64,000 nucleotides of DNA from Poa pratensis (taxonomy: Eukaryota > Streptophyta > Magnoliopsida > Poales > Poaceae): assembly GCA_947311845.1 (NCBI GenBank), contig CAMZMU010000107.1, positions 40,700,838 to 40,764,837 on the forward strand. Reading direction: 5' to 3'. Made by a program: the position numbers and the translations under genes. Shown here in pieces: positions 48,519 through 61,400 of the stretch. Below the pieces are notes generated by a model. That model had not been told where the DNA came from. It saw only the letters and a list, made by a program, of their open reading frames with translations, and did not search any database. Position 1 is the stretch's first letter, and each line of letters starts with the position of its first letter.

Positions 48519-48630
48519 CGATCGATCCCAATTCACCAGTGTAATTAAACAGACCGACCTGTTTCTTTTCTTTCCGTTGACGAACAAATGTACGTGGTCT
48601 GTCGATCAAGAGTACTAGTTCACGGCTCGG

Positions 48631-51600
48631 CACTTTATTTTAGACTGGTCAGAAGTCGACTCGGCTACGGATGAACTGGAACGGGCCGAGAGATAGATAA
48701 TTGGGCCTCCATTGTCATAACGGGTGGACCATGACCTCCGGTTCCTAAATACTGCCGTGAGAAAAGAAAAGAGCGTTGGCAGCACAAGTCGTAGGTACAA
48801 ACTTCGACACTCTTTCCGGATAGAGGGAGAATGGGCAAGGCAGCCTCACAAGAGGAGACGAGCTCTCCCACGCTGGTGTTTCTCATTTATGCGAATATTA
48901 TTCAGTGGGAGGCGACGTTCCCGTCGACAGCGAGACGCCCGTGGTGACTTCGTCTATCTCAAGACCTGATCCGCGGCTCAGTCTCTCGGAGGTGCTCATA
49001 GGGTAGGGTGTGCGTGTGTGCGTTCATAGGGGTGAGGTGTACACGTGTATATGAGCGTCTGCGTTGTACTGTGTTTCACAAAAAAAAAAGTGCTTCTCCG
49101 CCATGCTCGATCTCTATTTGAATTAACGGATTTTGTTTAATCCCAACACTATCTACTACCGGACTGATCTACTACGTAGGCCGCGATAGGATGGGCGTTT
49201 CTAATCAAAACGGGGGGAATTTTTCATCGACCTTGGCAGACATTGTGGAAAATAAGACGCACGCGTGTGATATGACTCCGAAATTATGCCCGACGTTCCA
49301 ACCGAGGCCTTAGACCCGATTGGTTCACAATTTTTTAACAGAATACGCCGTAAAGTTTATGGACCTCTTGACCTCCCTCTCAAAATCCTGCTATAGGCCG
49401 GTAAATATTACAGCTTCGAAAGATTGACCGAGAATCCAAGCGGGGCCTTATGGTTTTCTTCTATCTCTACTCTAATAAAAAACTCCCCTCTATTTTCTTC
49501 TAAAACTTTTCGGTTCAAAATTCCATTAAAAATTCGATTCCAAATGTAATGAGCTGGAAGTCTGGAACATAAAAAAAGAAGAGAGCTGTATGTAGCTCTG
49601 CACGGAACTGTGGTAATGAGAGAAAAATTTGAGACAGAAAAAGAGTCTTCTCCTACCGCTTGCCGGCGCCGGACTCCGGACCTAGACCTTCATTCCCGCT
49701 CTGCCTTCCCTTCCTTCCGCTCGCTATCCGCATCTCTCCCGTCCCAAATGCCCGATTCATTTTCTGTTTGACCGCTCCCTAAGGTAAGGTAGAGGTAAGG
49801 ATCTCCACTTATCTCGAATTTACCTGCCACTCTGTTTGCTTCGATTTTTCGCTAAATACCACATCTCTGTCGCGGCCGTGATCTGCTAGAACTTACTCCC
49901 CTTCATCTCTCGTTGTTTCTGCAGAGTCTATGCCGACAAGGTGTTTGATGAAAGTCCAAACAGGCTTTTGGCAGTTTCCCCTGCGATTTGTTTTTCAACT
50001 ATGACAAACTCGAGGAGAATTTGCGAATTTATCTACAGATCTCACAACAACAGCATAGTCGAACAAAGAAGGGAAAGGATACATGGTTCTTTCGTACTTG
50101 GAACTTGGAAGGACTACTGGAAGAAGTGAACGATCTTGGAGGATGAATCACCTAGTCACAAAAGGAGGTTTCAGGTATGCACTAGACCACAACAATCATA
50201 TAATCATATAGCACTATTGAACTAAATGCTTTCTGTATTGTATGTTCCTACCGTGTTGCATCAACTTTTTTTTCTTGTGTTTTAAATATTGGATTTTTAT
50301 CTAAATAGTGCGTTCTAGATTTCTAGTATCCTTTTGTGGTTTATAGAAGTCCTACAAAGGTGGTCTTTAAGTTCCCACAAACGCCAGTCCATGCACGGAG
50401 GTTGGACAAGGTGGGCGAGAGCTATCTTCAACACTAAAACTGAAGCTGGATGGAACAGGTTTAGATGAAAATCCTCCCTTTTGAACAAGAGGTACTCTCT
50501 TGCTTATAGTTTGGAAGGCACGTGTCAAAAGTACATTTCTGCCCCTAGGCAGTTTACGGTCTTAACCCCAGTCCCATTATATCCCTGGAGTGCTTTGTTC
50601 TTTTTCAGTTCATATGTACCCCCCACATGGTGTGCATGTTCTTGCCCAGAATTTAGGCCGGGGTCACACGTGGGTGTGTGCTTGCCATTTTGCAATGGGT
50701 TCCATGCAAGTAGGGGTGGGCATAAAAACCAAACACCAAATCGAATTAACCGAAATCGAAACCGAATTCACCGAAACTGAATTAACCGACAATAATTTTG
50801 GTGCGTATATGTAATAAACCAATTTTTAATTTAAATTCGGCTTTGACCCCTGATTACCTGAAAGAATCGTAATAACCGAGATACTATCAACAGAGACGCA
50901 AAACTCTCTTGTCCGATCTATACTAACTTTTTAGTCCAACAAAAGAAAGCCTAATAGCCCAACAGAACCGGAGCCGGAATGGAAGACTCTGGCGTTGTTG
51001 CTACCGGTTGAATCTGGTGCTGCATATTGGTGTTCTGAAGGCATATCATGGCTAGTTCATAGTAGTACAAAGATACATTTTTATGGAAGTGTTATGGTTC
51101 AGTTTTGTTTTGGTGACACACACTCTGGGGTCTGGCCAGACAGAATGAATTGCAATGCTATTTGATAATTGTGTGTTATTTCTTTTTGAGAGAGATAATT
51201 GAGTGTTTTGGCTTCATAACTCACATGTAAGCTGACTGACTTCCGCGTGGTCTAAGAGAGATAATTGCTTGGCCTGAACTTACTTGACTTTTGTTTTTCT
51301 GTTTTATCCTTTTTTTTGCACAACCCTGAAAATGAGGGCCCAAACTTCATCGCCGTCTATTTCGACATGCCGTGTAGACATGCAAATGGCCATTTTGGGA
51401 AGGATTTTCCATTTCTTTAAATTTTATGCATATGCCTAATAGAAATAGAAAGTGATGTCATAAGATTACTGCAAAGGATATAAATGGATTACACAAATGA
51501 CACATGCGTGGTTCCAACATGATTAGTGTCCGCGGACGACATGACTATCCTAGATCACTATCACACTAAACAGAGCATTAACTATCAGTGTTCATGGTAA

Positions 51601-52620
51601 CCTCATTCTCCTCCTCTAGAATGTCGTCCCCTTGTGATTGTGCGCTTCGAGAATATAGTACTCATCTTCATCACGTTTATCGAACTCCTCATCCCTTAGT
51701 TGCTACTTCAAATAAAATTATGCAAACACCATGCAAGCAATAACGATATGCTTCTCGTCATGCAAGAAGTTGTCGAAGACGTTTCTGCATACCAAAAAAA
51801 GGAATCAATGCATTTATAATACATGCTAAAAAAGAATGGTGAATTTTACCGATTGTTTTGTCGTTTCGGGCTAAAACTGAGATCCTTCTCCCAACACACC
51901 GAACGCAACAACAATCGAAGTAATTTTTATTTGTGGATTGTTGTGAGAACTCGTAGTTTTGATTAGGTACTCACCAAAGGAAGTTGCCTATATGCACTAT
52001 AAATTAGTCTAGTCAATACTATATATTACTCTCCCGGTGACAGTGAGGACATCGGTGGCCCCTCCTCCTTGTATCCGGGCTTGGGACCGACTATGCATTG
52101 AGAAGTGTTACCTCAGAATGTTATAGGCGGAGTTCCCCACCCACACACCCAAAAAAAAAGGAGAAAATAAAACAATAACAACAACACACACGCGCACACG
52201 CACATGCAAAAAGAGAGAAACTCAAAGTCTCAAAAAAAAACACACACACAAAAAGAATGATATTTTTTACGATTTTCATTTTTTTAATATTTTTATTTTG
52301 ATATTTTTGTATTTTTTTGCTTTTCTTTTTTTTCTTTTTACGGCTCGAAAGCCTTGAAGCTAACCACATGCAAGCATTAACCTGGATAATCAGTGCAAAC
52401 ACTATGAGACCATGATATAGGCTGATCCAGATTCGAAATGGAACGCAGACGAGATACCGATCTGCATGACCCGCACATGATATTGAAGGTTCCTTCCCGA
52501 GATTGTCTGGCTGGTGGAGTGGCATATATGCATTAGAAGTAAGCAAAGGTATGCAATAATTAATTAATCAGCGCCGAGCATGGTATTGCATATGTTTAGA
52601 GAATAGTAAGTAGAATAGCC
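48631..52620. other. long stretch without a confident gene
   Basis: A possible small MITE lies at about 49306-49452: GGCCTTAGACCCGATTGG.. with the inverse ..CCAAGCGGGGCC next to TTA, low confidence. 50740-50790 is a degenerate (ACCGAA)n tract. 52130-52330 is low-complexity A/C- and T-rich DNA. Nothing else was recognised on either strand. Confidence 0.35.
49925..50129 (+). other. exon-like open frame of unknown identity
   Basis: An acceptor-like TTGTTTCTGCAG precedes a frame starting VYADKVFDESPNRLLAV and closing with TGA at 50127-50129. A CT-rich, leader-like stretch with GTAAG donors lies at 49640-49800. No domain is recognised (the VFDESP start faintly recalls a PPR motif). It may be a gene fragment. 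Confidence 0.2.
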
Positions 52621-52709
52621 GCTATGGACGGCGATCTCCTATACTACAATGTTAAGCAAGATCCCCTGCTTACCTTCGAGCTAGGCTGTCCACTGCTTTT
52701 GCAGGAGCA

Positions 52710-55700
52710 TCAAGGTTCTTTTTCTCCCGTGATTTGGGTAGAACAAACAAACCAGCCTCTGGTCTGTTGCACCTGCACGGCCCGGCTATTTGACAAGATA
52801 TCACCATCTTGGCTACTGCCCGGCGCCGCACTAGCACTGGTGCTTGCAGCAGAGTCCGTGGAAGAAGCAAGTTGAGCAGTTGGGTCTACTGTTTGGCTGC
52901 CCACAGCCAGGTTGCTGTGGAAACCGAAGAAATGATCCACGATATCTGGTATCATCTGCCGCATCAAGAGCTCGTCCATTCCAGAAAAGTCCCCGGTTTG
53001 CCAAGATCTGTTAAAGCTAGCAATCATCTCAGGTTTCTGTATGTGCTTCTCCGCTAGTTTCCTGTAAGCAACCAGACTCATTCCAAACGAAGCAGCAGCT
53101 CTCTCAGACAAAAAAGTATTGAACCAGGAGAGCACGCTGTCGGACTGGAACACCTGAGTGTTCATATACACATACGTAAATAACTACTAAAAATGCTGGA
53201 TGAAGTCACAACGGCTAGTAAAGATCAAGCGCTATGGTACAGCACAATGCATGGTGGTCAGTTACAAATATGGTACCTCAGGCAACGACTCACGGCTGAA
53301 ACCTGCACCAGAGTTTTCTGTAGTGTGCTTCCCTGCTAAATTGGCTTCTGAACCTTGGCACAGGATAAGGCAAGTGTGTCAGCTCGAGCTCAGGAAAAAT
53401 CGAGATACAGGAAGGATGTAACTGGGCATCATTCTAAGAATGGAAAGCGTACCTTGGCCATTTCCTGGCCCGTTTGTTTTTTTATCCATAGCACCTATCA
53501 AATCTGCCATCATCGGCTTGCCCAATTTAGAGGTGTCGGACCACCTGCATTTTGCATGCTATTCATGCAGGCAACAGCTTCAGGATTCTGCATGGACTTG
53601 TTCAGCGATTTCCTGGCGTCTCCAGCTGCATCCTTTGCTGTTATACGAGGCACGGCAACGTCTGCAATCAGACTGTCAACCCTATCCAGCAGGCTGTCGG
53701 CATCAAATTTGAAGCTGTCATAGCTCAATTCCTGCATATGGGATTAAGAGAAATCAAGCAACACTGTGGCGAACCTACCACAGCAAACTCTAAGCCCACC
53801 AACATACAAAATATCATTAACAGTATGGTCTCTAGACTACTACATGCACCTAAGAGTTAATCAATTGGATAGTAGCTATATTCCGTTTTCATAGATTAGA
53901 GAATACATGACAACCGAATATTTTGAGCCTTTATCGTTATAGTATCTCTCAGCAAACTGACAAATAAAAGACAGTACAATAGGCAGAATGACATTTTTTA
54001 TTAAAGTAAGTAGGGCTTACCTTATTAAGCGTTGTGCTATCAAGGGCAGAGGTTCCCGAACCCCTTCCTGGCCAACCTAACTGACTAATCACATCTGGCA
54101 TTATGAACTGCAGCAGTGTAGAAATGTCAGAGGCAGACCTGGACCCCTTTGCGTCCCACTCGATGCTGTTCATCCTAGCAATAAACTCAGGGTTCCGCGA
54201 CCACTTCTTCAGCATGCCCATAACTACCGCGGGCTCCGTTCCTGCTAGTTTTGCCAGAGTTGACACCACGTTTGCTGCAGACTGGCCCTTGAGATCAGCT
54301 AACAGCTCGTGGGTAGAGAACTTTACTTTATGTTTAGCGGACTGAAATAATTAAATTAATTAATAAGCTGAACGATCAAAGCAAGAAGTATGCCAATGCT
54401 AGAGAAAAATAAATAAAAGAAAGTGAACGATGGTGTGTTACTACTCCCTCTGTCCCACATCTTGCCAAAATATCTTGGATGGCTTTTACCTGAAATGTGG
54501 AGCTGGTTGTAAGCAGGACATGTCCTTCACCATTTGGTCTTTTTGGAGGCACTCCATCTGCAGACTGAATAGCGGACGATGGAGGCTCAGGATTAGTTGA
54601 TTTTGCCTTACTGCCACTGGATCTGTTTTTTGGAAAATAGATAAGTAAACAAAGGCTTAATTATTACCTGAGATGGGGATCCTGTGCCATCTGTTGCATC
54701 ACCCATGGTGAGGATAGGTGGGTCTCCTACAGCTGATCTAAACCCTGCTATGCTGTCTATCAAATCAACAAAGACATTGGCTTGCGCTTCGCTGCCTCCA
54801 CCGAGGCCTGGGATGCTGCCTGGGCCTGAGAACACGAGTAGCAGTGCTCTCATAATCTCTGGGGCCAGAGACTCTATGGATCGATGCTGCTCCTCCAGTT
54901 CAATCTGAGCGAAAAATGGGCCATGATGATTTAGAAAAGGCCGGTGAGATAGTAGGAATGGAAAGTGGAAGAACGTACTTTATAGTTGTTGAATCTCTTT
55001 ATGGAGAGGGTGGGATGGTTGGGGTGGGCTTGCTCGCCTGCCTTAGCTTTGCCTCTGCCTTCTCAATCTCCACGAGGCTGCAATGGATGCAGTCGAGGTG
55101 GTAGTTGGCCCTCTCAAGTAGAGGATGTTCCCCTGTAGGCCAACGTCCGTCCCCACCCTGATGCAACCAATATCCAGCTCTTGGATCCTTGGTAGCGCCC
55201 CATCCCCGCATACTAGCTCTATGTTTGTGTTGAGGTATTCCAATACCCTGAACTCGTCCCGCCGGCCATGTATGAAAGATGGTTGTCCTTGCTGTGAAGG
55301 TAGATGGAGCGGAGCGATGACATCTGCCCGAGGATCTCCAGGTGTTGCGCTTCCAGGGTCTCCACCTGCAGTAGCAGCTTGGAAAGTTGTGGGACACACG
55401 AGCAGTGGATCCATGATGGCAGGCTGGGTAGGCTGACCCTGAACAGCAGCAGTTGGCGAAGATGCGGGGAGGGTATGTTGCCTTCCCATGCGTTGAGGCA
55501 GATTATCTCCTCTTCGTCAGACCAGAACTGCAAGACCTGGAGCTTCTTCAGGCTGCTAAGGGACTCCACCAGCACGTCCTTCAGGACCTGATCCATCTTG
55601 TCAAAGTGGATTACTAGAATCCGCAGCTCTGTCAACTTCTTGAGGTCAGCAGCGAACTCCGGGCACTTGTCCGCCGAGTGCAGCCACAGCTCTTCCAAGG

Positions 55701-58276
55701 ACGTTAGCTTTCCTACCCGGCCCATCATCCTTGTGCCCTTGCTAGCACGCAGGCACCTCAACTTGCTTAGCTTTTCCACAAATGACGGTAACTCTTTGAT
55801 GCCTGTCGCCATCACGTCTAGCGTCTGTAGGAACTTGAGGTGTCCTATGTTCTTCGGGAGCTTGGCTGCAGGTGTGCCCAAAAGGCTAATATACTGCAGG
55901 TAATCCAACTTCCCGAGGTCCTTCACCTTCAGTTTGCAATCTCTTACTGATAAATCACAGCCCTCCAAATCTATTACACGTAGATGTGCAAATCTCGAGA
56001 GTGGGGGAAAGGCACTGCCGGGGCATGTGTTTGCATAAAACGACAGCACCTCCCCCACTTCTAGGCTAGTGTTTTTAATCTGACCCACGTTTGTTTCGTG
56101 GATGGCTAATCTATGAATTGGTCTGGTTTGAGATGTGCTCTCCTGCTTCATGCCTAGCACAGCAGAGAAGTTCTCGTTCTTGCTGCTTGATAGGTCACGG
56201 ATGAGGTCAAGCATCAAACTGTGGACGCGACAACCACCTTGACCAAGGTCACGAGGGCTCACCGCCCATTGGAGCATGCTCCGGTCTAGTAGCTCGTTTA
56301 AATAGATCTCGCCAATCTCAAATAAACCTGAAGTCTGCTCATTAAAATCAGGAACAAGGCCTTCTCCTATCCACCTCCATATTAGCATATTCTTCTCAAT
56401 CCAATGATCTTCTGGGAAAAGGTTGAGGTACAAAAAACATTTCTTGATATTATAGGGTAGAACATTATAGCTATAAGAAAACACCATCCTTATGTGCTCG
56501 AAAGCTCCATCCTCCTTGCGCTCATCAAAACCGATGGAATCATACACCCTTTTCCACTCCTTGCTTTGATTTTTAGCAAGCAAGCTACCAATCATAGTGA
56601 TAGCTATTGGAACACCACCACATTTGCGCAAAATTTTATCTGACAATATATCAAATTCAGTATCATTGTTTTTAGCTTGAGCTTTTGTACGTAGTAACTT
56701 CTTGGAGTTTTCAGGAGAAAGTGGTTTTATCTCGTAAACACCACCACCAATTTCTTCGGCAACTTTCTGATTACGAGTCGTGGTGATTATTTTAGTCTCA
56801 ACACTACCCTTAAATACCCTTTCCATGAAGTTCCATGTTTCCTCATCCCATATATCATCAATCACAATTAAGCACCTATTCACACCAGAAGGCAAGACAC
56901 TTAAATGAATGACCATGAAAAAAAATGCTTTATTTAACTTAAACACTATAAGACAGGAATGATGTGAATGTAAGTGTTTCTTTATATAATTACGTGGCTG
57001 TGCTACTATGTTGTGCATGTTAGTGTTTATTTTTTGACATGGTATTACAATAGGCATCGGATGGTATTTTGAAAGTTCATTTTGCAGTGAACATATTGTA
57101 CCGCATATATATGGCAAAGCAATATAATCTAAAACTCACATTAGAAATTAGTACCTGAGAAGATTGACTCTTCACAAGTATGCACCGTGCTAGCATGACG
57201 GATATACAGTTGTTAAAAAATCAGATAGATCATAACAGCTTATAATACAGAACAGATGGATTAATTAATATATGAACATCGGTGGTGGGAATGTAATATC
57301 TATAATGGGGGTCTATAGTGCATTTTTTATATGTGGGGAAAGAATATATGCAGTATGAATTCATAATTTCTGTTTTTATTGCTTATCTATATGCTGATAA
57401 AATCATATGTAGACTATCTACTCTCATAGGATGGCACATTGGTACAGAGATAGAAGAAGACACGCATCAGCTCACGTGAGTAACAAGAATGTATAGGAAT
57501 AACTATGTGTACCTCTTATCCACCAGGAAAGCTTGCAGCTGGTTGATTAGCTGCCCTTGGTTCGGTTCATGACCATGAATCTCTATGCGAAGTTCATCGA
57601 AGATATACATCAGAACCTTCTTCATGTCAGCTCTCTGTCCTATGGGAACAAAAGCCCCGCAATTGAACTTGCCTATCATCTTCTCGTACACTGCTTGAGC
57701 AAGGGTGGTCTTGCCCATGCCCCCCATCCCAACAATGGAGACATGATCACCCTTGGACAGCTTCTTGGTTAGCTCTTCAATTGCCCCAGTTATGCCAACG
57801 GGATTAGATTCCCTCGTGTACATGGAAAACATACGAGGGCCCACTTCTCGTGCGGAAGTACTTTCTAGGGAGCTCTTCAAAGGATATGGGCCATACCGTT
57901 CACGCACCTCCTTAACCTTCATTCTTGTTTCTTTGATGTAGCTGGGTATCTCATGGTTAATTTTCAGCCTGGTAGCTGCAGAAAGAAGGGTGCCCTTGGT
58001 CGACTCAATGTCCGCCATGAAGGAGTGGAGGCGTTTCTCGATGGCATACCGCAGCTCGCTGACCTCGTTTGCCCAGACCTTCAGCTGCCCGGTAGGCTGC
58101 TGGTCCGGCGGCATGCTGAAGACATCCTCAAGGAAAGCTTCCATGCTCCTAAGCTCGGCCTCGAGGTTCATCAGCCCATGCTTCACCTTCTTGTCCAGGC
58201 CCCACTCAAACTTGAGCAGCTTCACAAGCGAGGGCACGGCGGTGCGAAGCACAGCTGTGCCAATCATCAATGCCAT
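52710..58276 (-). CDS. CC-NB-LRR immune receptor with an unrecognised ~500-residue C-terminal extension
   Basis: Exons: 58276-57513, 56875-54979, 54904-54668, about 54622-54490, 54341-54021, 53731-53453, 53353-53277, 53153-52710. The CC domain opens MALMIGTAVLRTAVPSLVKLL; the P-loop GMGGMGKTT is at 183-191. Kinase-2 (CLIVIDDIWDEETW), RNBS-B (KIITTTRN), GLPL as CGGVPIAI and RNBS-D (CFLYLNLFPEDHW) follow; MHD reads VHS. LRRs fill exon 2. Exon 2 has three one-base gaps, at C runs (plus strand) 55258-55260, 55130-55133 and near 55029; allowing for them exon 2 ends in phase 0 (NNYK) and joins exon 3 (IELEEQHRSIES) across a 74-bp intron. The extension has repeated helical units (SRNPEFIARMNSIEW, QKPEMIASFNRSW) and ends GEKEP. 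Exon 6 also has one frame change near 53541, and the exon 3-4 junction phase is unclear. A fused transcript is inference; two adjacent genes is the alternative. Confidence 0.75.
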
Positions 58277-58394
58277 GCTCGCACGGTGGACTCTCAACCT
58301 CTCTCTTGATACGTAATTTATTTACTCTTTTATGTTCTTGCTCTCTCTACTTCCTTTGAGAGCTCTGGCTGGGGGCAGAGATTGATTGCACACG

Positions 58395-58402
58395 TTATAT
58401 AG
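58395..58402 (-). promoter_or_regulatory. TATA box of the NLR gene
   Basis: CTATATAAC on the minus strand lies about 120 bases upstream of the start codon at 58276, a usual plant spacing. Confidence 0.55.
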
Positions 58403-61400
58403 GCCGCTGGTGGACTTGGGCACAAATATTCTACTGGAGGCTAGCTCTGTTCACAAGTTTCCATCCAATTAATGCAGGCTACCCAAAAAATGATAGTCGG
58501 TTCATTAGTATGATTAAGCATAGCATATTAGGTTAAATCTCACAATCAAATTAAGCATTCATGAGTTACGTTGTACTTTGACGGTTTGTTCTTGATATGG
58601 TATTCATGTACTTTATATTTTTTTCGTGAAAACACATTTTTTTTTTGGATTGGATGCATGGATAGAAAGAATATTTATATACAGTCTCAGCAATGAGGGA
58701 ACAGCGCACCATACAACACAACTCACTAGCGTTAGACATCAGTGGAGCAAGACATAAATGATGGTTGCTCCGACATTAGCCCATGCACGAGCCCCGGATC
58801 GGGTTATTTCAGATAGGGTTGTTGTGCTCGGTTGTATGTTGTCGATGAACCAATGCTTTCAGATCTACCGAAGAGGGGGAGTGGTGGACAAAGCGTCTGC
58901 TGCCTAGCACTCTACGAAGTCATCTCCCAGACTCCCACAACAGGTAGCTGAACCATGGATTTAATCCATGATAGCGCACCACATATCAGATCGTTCGTGA
59001 GAAAGGACATCTGGGACGCAGTTGTTGCATGGTTTATCCACCGTTTTTTTTTTTGCGGGAAACCCGGGAGGCGTTGCAAGCCATGCCCGGCAAGCCGCTC
59101 CCTTGTCCAGAGTCTGATCAAAATCTGCACCTGCTACCAAAGGGCCGGTGTGCATACTGCTCCCTGGATGTTCGCCACCGAGCGCTGTCGTCCTGCTTCA
59201 GCTGTCAGAAGGAATATATGTGTTTCAAGTATGAATGTGCTATTGTTTGTGATCGGGATACTGGCAAATAAGTCCGGAGATAGACCACTGGAAAATCCAC
59301 CAAAACTCTTGCAGGCATGCAATAAAAATATAGTTTAGATGCTCACTAATAAGAAGTTTGTTAACCTCGATATCGTGGGATATTCAGACATAGTTTCGGC
59401 AAGATGTGTGGATATTAAAATTTCCACGCAAGTTACATCCGCATTCTCGCATATAAAGCTATATCATGGAAAAGCTCCAAAATGACTAATGACGTCACTA
59501 ATGATATAATTTATCATATGGATGTTAAGAGGCTAAAGGGCAGTCAAAATTATGGTGGTAGATAGCATTTTTAAAACCACTTACTGCAATATAACACGCA
59601 GATTTCTATTAGATTATCTACAAGTGAAATGGTGTTGTCAAAACCATTGACAAGATGTTTCGTGTTTTTATTTCAAGATAGAATGAAATATTATAGGTAT
59701 TGAGGTTCAATGACTTTTCTTTTGTCCATATAGCACCTTACCTTGGTGTGTTATTTCTACTGAGGGTGGGCTTATGATGTTTGTTTATCTTACGATTAAT
59801 GGGGAGAATATTGGTGTTCATCTCGGTAAACAAACCGAGAGAAAGATCAGGGAGGTGGTTGACCAATGATCACGTCCTCCCCACACCTGCAAGCCTTGAT
59901 CGGAGGCCCCAAAACCGATGGCCCTAGCGTGCCCCCACCCGTGTTTCGTGCCTACCGACGTCTGTGGGCTTCTCTCTCGACTACGACGCATCTGCTACCT
60001 CTACACTCGACTGATTTAATGCAAAGTACTGCTGCCATCAATGTCAATCCCATCGACTCCAATTACTTGTAAGTGCATCCACAAATCCTTCGGTCAAGAT
60101 ACAATTAGGTGTTCCAGCTTATTTTAATTGTCCTAACAGGGGTCGGTGGAGGGTCGTGACTGTTCAAGCCAAGCTCTCCATGTACTCTAACGATAAAACG
60201 ATTTTTTTTAAGATAGAATGGTTTGACTTGGATCCCTCTGCACCAATGGATCAAAGGATGGTACTTGGGGATGACCAAGTATATACAGTTTATATTTAGG
60301 CGTGTTTGTGAGAAGATTGTCTATCTAATTTGAATATATCACTCATAATGAATAAGCAATCATTGCACTCTAAGTAATGTGATTCCTGGCCTTGCACCAA
60401 CTATTCAACTATCTAGTAGTTAAACCAGTTGTTGGATATGTCTTCCAGGGATACACGTAACACGTTAACAATATGTACTATATGAAGTTGCTGCGATTAA
60501 TTTGACAATACAAAATGACAGTTGAACAAGAGCTCCGTACAGACGCCGATTTAAGTTTCATTTAATAATTATTTAATGGGGCATAGAATGAAAAAATAAA
60601 ATCTAAAAAACTGGGTGGGGTATCAAGACTCGGTATCTTGTAGGGAGTGTTTCTAATTTATTCAGAATCACTAGTACATACCGTACAAACAAGACCAACG
60701 TATATGTTAGTTGTCTAGAAAACAAAGCACGAGGACTAGGCTAGGCATATACATACATAATATGGCCATAAATGATTGAACAGAAACAAAAAGAATAACA
60801 AGATATGATACACTGTATGGAATATTTCTACTCCGTAGAGTTGACCAAAGTTAACGAATTGCAACTAGGACGTTCGTGATCTTCACATCGCATTTTGCTT
60901 CCTCTTTCTATAAGCGAACTTCTTGTCCACGGTTTATTCCATAGAGCTGACCAAAATTAACAAATTCCATTTCTCGACAAAGGGTGATTTATTAAATTCA
61001 TGAATTTCGTAGCAAGGCCACACAAATTAAAAGCTCAAACTTGGCCTATGCACACAAGGTACACACAACCGCAGGGAAATAGAGGAGAAGAGATAAAAGG
61101 AAAATTACACGGTTTATCACATCTATCAAGATGCGTAGGACTATGGAAGGCAGATCCGTAGAATATGCGGCCATCCGGCTATGGTGAAAACATCCGTAGA
61201 CTACGTCGTCACCCGTTGGGGGTAAAATATATTTCGCCGTTTGCTCCAACGGCGAACATACCTACGCTGTCGAGGCTCGCTATTATGGACCTGCGTCTCA
61301 AAAGCAATTCTCTCTCCTGGCGCCGCGTACCGCTATGGTCCAATATGGAAGACCTGGATCTAGAGTTCTCCCCGGAGCAGCGTAGGCGAGAACATGAGCA

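Larger units (their letters stand above)
43684..48630. repeat. tandem segmental duplication of a cystatin + F-box unit
   Basis: Unit 1 (about 43684-46170) and unit 2 (about 46330-48630) each hold a plus-strand cystatin remnant followed by a minus-strand F-box gene. The intergenic DNA also aligns: GGCATGTGTTTCAAAA, GTTGTCCACATTT, GAGCAATGG(C/A)CGAATTCAA, ATCGGCCCTACC, GGTTCCTGCATTTCATTTCC. The duplication therefore covered the whole unit and predates much of the decay. Confidence 0.8.

Noticed and set aside
50481..50814. Open frames of 74-99 codons
   Set aside because: No domain or splice context; they run into the (ACCGAA)n low-complexity tract.
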